Shown: positions 36,626 through 42,610 of the stretch, piece after piece | Numbering within the stretch: the first letter of the stretch is position 1 | How the letters are laid out: each line of letters starts with the position of its first letter | Assembly: GCA_023415605.1 (NCBI GenBank) | Contig: JAEZKB010000327.1 | Coordinates: forward strand, 1-42,610 | Length of the DNA: 42,610 bases | Direction of reading: 5' to 3' | Source of the DNA: Pseudomonadota bacterium | GTDB lineage: Bacteria; Pseudomonadota; Alphaproteobacteria; Rhizobiales; Devosiaceae | The notes under the pieces: model-generated | The model's database searches: none | What the model was told of the DNA's origin: nothing | The model's input: the letters and a program-made list of their open reading frames with translations, nothing else | Program-made: the position numbers and the translations under genes

Positions 36626-38166
36626 CCGAAACGTTCTTCGTCACCACTGCAATCGCCTATCCCAATGGCGAACCCCATATCGGGCACGCCTACGAGATGA
36701 TTGCGACCGATGCCATCGCCCGCTGGGCCCGGCTCGAGGGCAAAGACGTGTTTTTCCTCACCGGCACCGACGAGCACGGCATCAAGATGGTGCAGACGGC
36801 CGCGGCGCAGGGCATCACCGCCCGCGAGCTGGCCGATCGCAACTCGGCTCGCTTCCGCGAGATGGCCGCGGCGCTCAACGTTTCGAACGACGATTTCATC
36901 CGCACCACCGAGCCGCGCCACCACGCCGCCAGCCAGGAAATCTGGAAACGGATGGCCGCCGGCAACAATGGCGACATCTACCAGTCGACCTACAAGGGCT
37001 GGTACTCGGTGCGCGACGAGGCCTATTTCGACGAAGACGAACTCACCGATGGCGAGGGCGGCAAGAAGTTCGCGCCGACCGGCGCTGAGGTAAAGTGGGT
37101 GGAGGAGGACAGCTACTTCTTCCGCCTCTCCGCCTATCAGGACCAGCTTCTCAAGCTCTATGAGGAGCATCCCGAGTTCATCGCGCCCGAGGAGCGCCGC
37201 AACGAGATCGTCTCGTTCGTCAAAGCCGGGCTGCGCGACGTCTCGATCAGCCGCACCACCTTCGACTGGGGCATTCCGGTGCCGAACGCGCCCGGCCACG
37301 TCATGTATGTCTGGGTCGACGCGCTCACCAACTACATCACCGCTACGGGCTATATCGGCGGGGGTGACGACAGACGGCGCTTCTGGCCGGCGAACCTCCA
37401 TGTCATCGGCAAGGACATCATTCGCTTCCACACGGTCTACTGGCCGGCCTTCCTGCTCAGCGCCGGGCTGCCGGTGCCCAAGCGCGTCTTTGCCCACGGC
37501 TTCCTGACATCGGAAGGCAAGAAGATGTCGAAGTCGCTCGGCAACGTCGTCGACCCGTTCGAGCAGCTCAGCGAATTCGGCACCGATCCGGTCCGCTACT
37601 ACTGCCTGCGCGAAGTCAGCTTCGGGCAGGATGGCGACTGGGGCAAAGAGAAGTTCATCAACCGCAACAATGCCGACCTCGCCAACAACTTCGGGAACCT
37701 GGCGCAGCGCTCGCTGTCGATGATCCAGAAGAATTTTGGAGGCGTTGTGCCGGAAGCGGCGCAGACGGATGCCGATCGCGCCATCATACAGACCGTCAGG
37801 GACGGCATCGCCCGGATGAACGAGGCGATGCAGACCCAACAGTTGCATGAAGCGACTGCCGAGCTCATCGCGTTGCTCTCGGCCGCCAACCTCTACTTCG
37901 CCGATCAGGCGCCGTGGGGGCTCAAGGCCGACCTGCCGCGCATGGGGACGATCCTCGCTACGACTGCCGATGTCGTGCGTCGTGCCGCCATCGCCGCGCA
38001 GCCGTTCGTGCCGGCGTCGGCAGCCAAATTCCTCGACATGCTGGCGGTTCCAGCCGACCAGCGGCTGCTCACCCACGCACTAGGCGACACTGGTATACCT
38101 GCCGGCACAGTGCTGCCGCCGCCCGAGCCGGTATTCAAGAAGTTCGAGCTGCCGAAAACGGCGTAA
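36622..38166 (+). CDS. metG: Methionyl-tRNA synthetase
   Basis: Charges tRNA-Met, including the initiator. 514 residues, class I. The HIGH motif is in AYPNGEPHIGHAYEMIATDA, and the KMSKS loop is intact in SEGKKMSKSLGNVVDPFEQ. The anticodon-binding helical domain fills the rest. There is no C-terminal EMAP-like tRNA-binding module, as in many alphaproteobacterial forms, and no CxxC zinc knuckle is evident in the connective peptide. ATG at 36622 overlaps the holB stop. tatD starts four bases after its stop. Confidence 0.97.
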   Translation: MTETFFVTTAIAYPNGEPHIGHAYEMIATDAIARWARLEGKDVFFLTGTDEHGIKMVQTAAAQGITARELADRNSARFREMAAALNVSNDDFIRTTEPRHHAASQEIWKRMAAGNNGDIYQSTYKGWYSVRDEAYFDEDELTDGEGGKKFAPTGAEVKWVEEDSYFFRLSAYQDQLLKLYEEHPEFIAPEERRNEIVSFVKAGLRDVSISRTTFDWGIPVPNAPGHVMYVWVDALTNYITATGYIGGGDDRRRFWPANLHVIGKDIIRFHTVYWPAFLLSAGLPVPKRVFAHGFLTSEGKKMSKSLGNVVDPFEQLSEFGTDPVRYYCLREVSFGQDGDWGKEKFINRNNADLANNFGNLAQRSLSMIQKNFGGVVPEAAQTDADRAIIQTVRDGIARMNEAMQTQQLHEATAELIALLSAANLYFADQAPWGLKADLPRMGTILATTADVVRRAAIAAQPFVPASAAKFLDMLAVPADQRLLTHALGDTGIPAGTVLPPPEPVFKKFELPKTA

Positions 38167-38170
38167 ACCG

Positions 38171-38947
38171 ATGATCATCGACAGCCACTGCCATCTCGAC
38201 TTTCCGGAGTTGGCCGCCGACCGCGCGGGCGTCATTGCTCGAGCCAAAGCCGCCGGAGTCGAGCGGATGGTCACCATCTCGACCCGCGTCGAGCGCTTCG
38301 GCGAGATCAAGGCCATCGCCGAGGAAAACCCGGAAGTCTGGTGTTCGGTCGGCACGCACCCGCACCACGCCGACGAAGAGCTGCATATCCAGGTCGAGGA
38401 TCTGGTGCGACTGTCCGAGCACCCCAAATGCGTCGCTATCGGTGAGGCCGGGCTCGACTATTTCTACGACAATGCTCCCAAGGATGCACAGGAGACCGGC
38501 TTTCGGCGCCATATCGCGGCGGCCCGCATCACCGGTCTGCCCCTGGTGATCCACGCTCGTCAGGCTGATGAAAAGACCGCCGCCATCCTGCAGGAAGAGA
38601 CCGGGGAGGGGACCTTCCCCTTCGTGCTTCACTGCTACACGGGTGGCATGGAGCTGGCCAAAATCGGTCTCGAGCTCGGGGGTTATGTCTCGTTCTCGGG
38701 GATCATCACTTTCAAGAACGCCGAGTCGATCCGTGAGGTCGCCCGCATGGTGCCGGAGGATCGGTTCCTCGTGGAGACCGATGCGCCCTACCTCGCCCCG
38801 ATCCCGCATCGCGGTCAAACCAACGAGCCGGCCTACACGCGCCATACGGCGGAGTATCTCGCGAGCGTGCGCTCGCAGGCGCCCGAGCAGATATTTGAGA
38901 GTTCGACGGCAAACTTCTTCCGTCTGTTCAGCAAGGCAAAGCGCTGA
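38171..38947 (+). CDS. TatD family metal-dependent hydrolase
   Basis: 258 residues, TIM-barrel amidohydrolase of the TatD/YcfH type. Metal ligands are visible as HxH in IDSHCHLDFPEL, Glu in AIGEAGLDYFYD, His in LVIHARQADE, His in FVLHCYTGGM and Asp in LVETDAPYLAP. Characterised relatives are 3'-5' DNA exonucleases and D-aminoacyl-tRNA deacylases; the metG neighbour is the classic context but does not settle the substrate. The next gene starts one base after its stop. Confidence 0.95.
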   Translation: MIIDSHCHLDFPELAADRAGVIARAKAAGVERMVTISTRVERFGEIKAIAEENPEVWCSVGTHPHHADEELHIQVEDLVRLSEHPKCVAIGEAGLDYFYDNAPKDAQETGFRRHIAAARITGLPLVIHARQADEKTAAILQEETGEGTFPFVLHCYTGGMELAKIGLELGGYVSFSGIITFKNAESIREVARMVPEDRFLVETDAPYLAPIPHRGQTNEPAYTRHTAEYLASVRSQAPEQIFESSTANFFRLFSKAKR

Positions 38948-38948
38948 C

Positions 38949-39782
38949 ATGGCCGCCGCCGAACGCATCATCGCAACAGTGATGGGCTGCGGCTCGTCCG
39001 GCGGCGTGCCGCGCATCGGCGGCCACTGGGGGGTGTGCGATCCGGCCAACCCGAAGAACCGCCGTCGCAGGTGCTCGCTGCTGATCGAAGGCTTCTCGTC
39101 CGGCTCGGACCAGCCGACCCGGATCATCGTCGATACCGGCTGCGATCTCCGCGAACAGTTGCTCGACGCCAATGTCGATCGCGTCGAGGCCGTGCTCTAC
39201 ACCCACGAGCACGCCGACCACACGCACGGCATCGACGACCTTCGGGTTCTGGCGCTCAACAACCGCAAGCGCGTCGATGTCTATTTCAGCCAGGAAGCCG
39301 CGAATCGGATCGTGCCGAGCTTCGCCTATTGCTTCACCGCGCCACCGGGTTCTGGCTACCCGCCCATCCTCAACCAGCACCTGATCGAAGCGGGCGAAGA
39401 GCTGGTGGTCGATGGCCCTGGTGGCTCCATTGCCGTACTGCCGTTCGAGCAGGATCACGGGGACATCTTCTCGCTCGGCTTCCGCGTCGGCGGTTTTGCT
39501 TATTCCTGTGATCTCTCGGGCATTCCCGACAAGTCAGTTCCGGCGGTCTCGGACCTCGATGTCTGGATTCTCGACGCGTTGCGCCCGGCGCCGCATCCGA
39601 GCCACCTCAGCCTCAGTCAGGCGCTGGAACTGGTGGAACAGCGCGCGCCAAAGCAGGCGGTGCTCACCAATCTCCATATCGATCTCGACTACGAGGCGAC
39701 GGAGCGGGATACCCCGGCGAACGTCACCCCCGCTTATGACGGCATGAAGATCGACATCACCGCCGGCCGGGTCATCCGCTAG
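38949..39782 (+). CDS. Metallo-beta-lactamase fold hydrolase (PhnP-like)
   Basis: 277 residues. The metal motif is THEHADHTHG (His86, His88, Asp90, His91), followed by a later His in EQDHGDIFSLGF, an Asp in SCDLSG, and NLHIDLDY near the C-terminus. N-terminal MGCGSSGGVPRIGG-x-W is typical of the branch related to PhnP cyclic phosphodiesterases. The substrate is not known. It closes the rlpA-to-metallohydrolase block; its ATG lies one base after the tatD stop. Its own stop lies one base from the stop of the convergent cysW, with no terminator hairpin visible. Confidence 0.93.
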   Translation: MAAAERIIATVMGCGSSGGVPRIGGHWGVCDPANPKNRRRRCSLLIEGFSSGSDQPTRIIVDTGCDLREQLLDANVDRVEAVLYTHEHADHTHGIDDLRVLALNNRKRVDVYFSQEAANRIVPSFAYCFTAPPGSGYPPILNQHLIEAGEELVVDGPGGSIAVLPFEQDHGDIFSLGFRVGGFAYSCDLSGIPDKSVPAVSDLDVWILDALRPAPHPSHLSLSQALELVEQRAPKQAVLTNLHIDLDYEATERDTPANVTPAYDGMKIDITAGRVIR

Positions 39783-39783
39783 G

Positions 39784-40623
39784 CTAGTGACGACCGCCGC
39801 TGCTCCCCGCGCCCTGGGTCTCCAGAAACGCCTTGGCGATGATGGTCAGCACGGCGATGAACGCTAACGTGGAGGCTGCCGCGAACGCGCCCGAAACGTT
39901 GAAGTCGTTGAATAGCAACGAAATCTGCAAGGGCAGGGTGTTGGTTTGCCCGCGAATGGCGCCCGAGACGACCGAGACCGCGCCGAACTCGCCCATGACG
40001 CGGGCATTGCAGAGTACCGCGCCATAGAACAGCGCCCAGCGGATATTGGGCAGGGTGACGTACCAGAACATCTGGAAGCCATTGGCGCCGAGCGACAGCG
40101 CGGCTTCCTCGTCATCGCCGCCTTGCTGCTGCATCAGCGGGATCAGTTCGCGGGCCACGAAGGGCGCGGTGACGAAGAGGCTGACGAGGAAGATGGCGGA
40201 GACGGTGAACATCAGCCGGATGCCCCAGGCATCGAGAAGCGGGCCGAGCAGCCCCTGGCCGCCATAGAGAAAGAGATAGCAGACGCCGGCGACGATCGGG
40301 CTGATCGAGAACGGGATCTCGATCACGGTGATCAGCAGGTTGCGGCCGGGGAAGCGGAATCGTGTCACCGCCCAGGCGGCGCAGATGCCGAAGCCGACGT
40401 TGATCGGCACCACGACCACCGAGGCCAGGACGGTGAGGAACACGGCGTGCAGCGTGTCGGGCTCGAAGATGTTGGCGAAATAGGCGCCTATCCCGGCGCG
40501 CAGTGCGAAGGTGAAGATCAGTGCTACCGGCACGACGAGGACGAACACCGCCAGCACCAGAGCCAGACCAATCAGCGCGTAGGCGCCCGGACTCAATGGG
40601 GTCTTGGTCGATGCCGTGGCCAT
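39784..40623 (-). CDS. cysW: Sulfate/thiosulfate ABC transporter permease CysW
   Basis: 279 residues, six predicted transmembrane segments, the second inner-membrane channel subunit. The cytoplasmic EAA loop that contacts the ATPase is EEAALSLGANGFQMFWYVTL. FPGRNLLITVIEIPFSISPI and VMGEFGAVSVVSGAIRGQTN are typical of CysW. ATG at 40623 overlaps the cysT stop (TGATG), so the two permeases are made together. The usual next gene, cysA for the ATPase, is missing: the strand ends here against the convergent metallohydrolase. Confidence 0.95.
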   Translation of the reverse strand: MATASTKTPLSPGAYALIGLALVLAVFVLVVPVALIFTFALRAGIGAYFANIFEPDTLHAVFLTVLASVVVVPINVGFGICAAWAVTRFRFPGRNLLITVIEIPFSISPIVAGVCYLFLYGGQGLLGPLLDAWGIRLMFTVSAIFLVSLFVTAPFVARELIPLMQQQGGDDEEAALSLGANGFQMFWYVTLPNIRWALFYGAVLCNARVMGEFGAVSVVSGAIRGQTNTLPLQISLLFNDFNVSGAFAAASTLAFIAVLTIIAKAFLETQGAGSSGGRH

Positions 40624-41459
40624 CAGCGGCGATCCATGTAGCGCAGTTGCCACTGCTGCAGCAGGTTGGTGAGCAGCAGGGTGCCGAAGGCCACCGTCAG
40701 GAGCACGGTGGCGAGCGCGGCGGCGCCTTCATAGGAATATTCCTCGAGGCGGATAAAGATCAGCAACGACACGACTTCGGTAAGGCCGGGCAGGTTACCG
40801 GCGATGAAGACGACGCCGCCGAATTCGCCGATGCTGCGCGCGAAGGACAGCACGCAGCCGGCGATGAAGGCCGGCATCAGCACCGGCCAAACGACGCGGG
40901 AAAATACCTGCCAGCGGGTAGCGCCGAGCGTCCGCGCCGCTTCCTCGATATCGGGCTGAATGTCCTCGAGCACCGGCTGCACCGTCCGCACCACGAAGGG
41001 AACCGAAGTGAAAATCATGGCGATGACGATGCCCGCCTGGGTGTAGTTCACGGTGATGCCGAGCGGTAGAAGCAGCTGGCCGTACCAGCCGTTTTCGGAG
41101 AAGAGCGTCACCAGCGTCAGGCCGGCTACGGCCGTGGGCAGCGCAAAGGGCAGGTCGATAAGGGCATCGAGGATGCGCTTGCCGCGGAAGTCGTAGCGCA
41201 CCAGCACCCAGGCCAGGAGCAGCCCGAAGAACCCGTTGAAGATGGTGGCGAGAAAGGCCGAGCCGAAGGTTACGGTGTAGGCCGAGATCGAGCGGCGCGA
41301 GCTGATGATACGCCAGAGATCCTCCCAGCCGAGGCTGGCGGCCTTGAGCAACATGGCGGCGATGGGCAGCACCACGATGATCGCTAGATAGAGCATGGTG
41401 ACGCCCAGCGTCAGCCCGAAACCCGGCAGCAGGTGCTTGCTCTTGGTGCGCCCCGACAT
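40623..41459 (-). CDS. cysT: Sulfate/thiosulfate ABC transporter permease CysT (CysU)
   Basis: 278 residues, six predicted transmembrane segments. The EAA loop is EEAARTLGATRWQVFSRVVW; conserved DLPFALPTAVAGLTLVTLF and FARSIGEFGGVVFIAGNLPG mark CysT. I chose ATG 41459 because GGGGG lies just upstream; an in-frame ATG at 41477 would add six residues. It lies 68 bases downstream of the sulfate-binding protein gene in the same operon and is coupled to cysW. Confidence 0.95.
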   Translation of the reverse strand: MSGRTKSKHLLPGFGLTLGVTMLYLAIIVVLPIAAMLLKAASLGWEDLWRIISSRRSISAYTVTFGSAFLATIFNGFFGLLLAWVLVRYDFRGKRILDALIDLPFALPTAVAGLTLVTLFSENGWYGQLLLPLGITVNYTQAGIVIAMIFTSVPFVVRTVQPVLEDIQPDIEEAARTLGATRWQVFSRVVWPVLMPAFIAGCVLSFARSIGEFGGVVFIAGNLPGLTEVVSLLIFIRLEEYSYEGAAALATVLLTVAFGTLLLTNLLQQWQLRYMDRR

Positions 41460-41527
41460 TTGCCCCCGCAACAGCATTGCGGCGCGGCAGGGCTGCCACG
41501 CCGCGAAAGTATAATCCGTCGAACCGC

Positions 41528-42526
41528 TTACTGGTTGAGGAAGACCTTGTCGAGCAGCCCGCCCTCGGCGAAGTGCTCGTTGGACACCTTTTCCCAGCCG
41601 CCGAACGCGTCTTCCACGGTGACGAGCTTTACCTCCGGGAAATCGGCCGCATGAGCGGCTGCAACTGTCGCATCGTTGACGCGATGAAAATTCTTCGCGG
41701 CAATCTCCTGACCTTCCGGCGAATAGAGGAACTCGAGGTAGGTCTTGGCGATTTCGGCGCTGCCACGGGCATCGGCGACCTTGTCGACGATCGCCACCGG
41801 GAATTCCGAGAGCAGCGAGACACTGGGGATGACAGCATCATACTTGTCGGAACCGAGTTGCCTGCGCACTGCCTGGACTTCCGCCTCGAACGTCACCAGC
41901 ACGTCGCCTTGCTGGCGCTCCGTGAAGGCGGTGGTGGCTGCCCGGCCACCGGTCTCGAACACCGGAACATTGTTGAAGAGCTTGGTCAGGAAAGCTTCGA
42001 TTTGGGCTTCATCGCCGCCAAAATTCTCGGTCGCCCAGGCCCGGGCGGCCAGGTAGGTATAGCGGCCGTTGCCCGACGTCTTCGGGTTCGGGAAGATCAC
42101 CTTGACGTCATCGCGGGCGAGATCGCCCCAGTCCTTGATTCCCTTGGGGTTGCCGCCTCGGACGAGAAATGCCGGCAGCGAATAGAACGGCGAGGCATTA
42201 TTCGGGAACTCCTGCGCCCAGTCGGCCGAAACGAAACCGCCTTCGACGAGCTTGGCGATATCGGGCACCTGGTTGAAGGTCACGACGTCGGCCTGTAGGC
42301 CTTCGAGCACGGCGCGCGCCTGAGCCGACGAACCGGCATGCGACTGGCTGACGGTGATGTCGGCGCCGGCGGTCTCCTTGTATTCCGGCAAGAAAGCCGC
42401 GTTGATCTGCTCGAAGAGTTCGCGCGAGATGTCGTAGGAGACGTTGAGGATTTCCTTGGGCTGGGCCAAGGCCGGCGAGATGCCCAGCGCCAGGGTCAGC
42501 GCGGCGGCGGTGAAAAGCTTGTTCAA
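41528..42526 (-). CDS. Periplasmic sulfate-binding protein
   Basis: 332 residues from TTG 42526, which yields a textbook signal peptide (MNKLFTAAALTLALGISPAL, cleavage after ALA) with GGGG a few bases upstream; a GTG at 42550 would put extra residues before it. Family motifs are LNVSYDISRELFEQINAAF, QSHAGSSAQARAVLEGLQAD, SGNGRYTYLAARAWATENFG, YSPEGQEIAAKNFHR and FGGWEKVSNEHFAEGG. It delivers sulfate (or thiosulfate if CysP-like) to CysT-CysW. Sbp and CysP cannot be told apart here, so no symbol is given. The promoter region lies mostly beyond the window; 42551-42610 shows nothing recognisable. Confidence 0.94.
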   Translation of the reverse strand: MNKLFTAAALTLALGISPALAQPKEILNVSYDISRELFEQINAAFLPEYKETAGADITVSQSHAGSSAQARAVLEGLQADVVTFNQVPDIAKLVEGGFVSADWAQEFPNNASPFYSLPAFLVRGGNPKGIKDWGDLARDDVKVIFPNPKTSGNGRYTYLAARAWATENFGGDEAQIEAFLTKLFNNVPVFETGGRAATTAFTERQQGDVLVTFEAEVQAVRRQLGSDKYDAVIPSVSLLSEFPVAIVDKVADARGSAEIAKTYLEFLYSPEGQEIAAKNFHRVNDATVAAAHAADFPEVKLVTVEDAFGGWEKVSNEHFAEGGLLDKVFLNQ

Positions 42527-42610
42527 TGGAGCCCCATAAAGGTTGGTCACACGAAGTGATGGCCGCGCACCATATGGACGCCGCTCGTTGGCTCAAGCGC
42601 AGACTGAGCG

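Noticed and set aside
33690..38076. Two very long minus-strand open frames (33690-35882 and 35905-38076) opposite dacA to metG
   Set aside because: The plus strand carries five unmistakable housekeeping genes; the antisense translations are low-complexity and match nothing.
35291..39270. Repeated 20-base string encoding ALNNRK in both tmk (about 35295) and the metallohydrolase gene (about 39252)
   Set aside because: Short match at common codons inside conserved parts of unrelated proteins; chance similarity.

Overview
The window is about 42.6 kb of GC-rich, densely packed chromosomal DNA from an alphaproteobacterium. Gene order points to the Hyphomicrobiales (Rhizobiales), perhaps a Devosia-like lineage. 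The clues are recG facing away from sdhE-mfd, the rlpA-dacA-tmk-holB-metG-tatD-metallohydrolase block, queA-tgt, an IalB-family secreted protein, and frequent TTG/GTG starts that overlap the preceding stop. The order is inferred from gene content; no 16S or species marker is present. I see no insertion sequence, prophage, CRISPR array or origin, and no gene-free stretch longer than about 210 bases.

Layout, left to right. 1-1675: four small tandem secreted proteins of an unrecognised two-cysteine family. 1721-6746: tRNA queuosine genes queA and tgt with a GYD-domain gene between them, then pgi and a methionine aminopeptidase. 6906-8198 (minus strand): a small disordered protein, tRNA-Lys(UUU) and a membrane protein with a SPOR-like end. 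8297-11875: amino-sugar genes glmU and glmS plus a DUF2237 gene. 11867-17821: repair genes recG (minus), sdhE and mfd. 17937-18710: an IalB-family protein ending at a strong bidirectional terminator. 18764-20819 (minus): two half-size YeeE/YedE sulfur transporters coupled to a UbiH-type FAD hydroxylase. 21020-23705: terC, a quinone oxidoreductase and an EEP-family hydrolase. 23712-23801: tRNA-Ser(UGA). 23862-28223: the 5-oxoprolinase operon pxpBCA, folD and a diguanylate cyclase. 28226-32343 (minus): metH with a tiny coupled CobW-like gene, preceded by a 20-bp palindromic operator candidate. 32551-39782: the cell-envelope/replication/translation block. 39784-42526 (minus): sulfate-binding protein and the two sulfate permeases, without the ATPase gene.

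Most of this is housekeeping. Links between neighbours include folD and metH (both one-carbon metabolism, though convergently placed), glmU and glmS (UDP-GlcNAc supply for the wall), RlpA and the D,D-carboxypeptidase (wall remodelling), and the two sulfur-uptake loci. Possible new biology is concentrated in five places: the four-gene secreted family; a P-loop-less CobW fragment translationally coupled to cobalamin-dependent methionine synthase; a Tgt that lacks most zinc ligands and has a perfect 12-bp hairpin at its start; the fusion of sulfur-transporter halves and a flavin hydroxylase into one coupled operon; and a sulfate-uptake operon that stops one base from a convergent gene without cysA.
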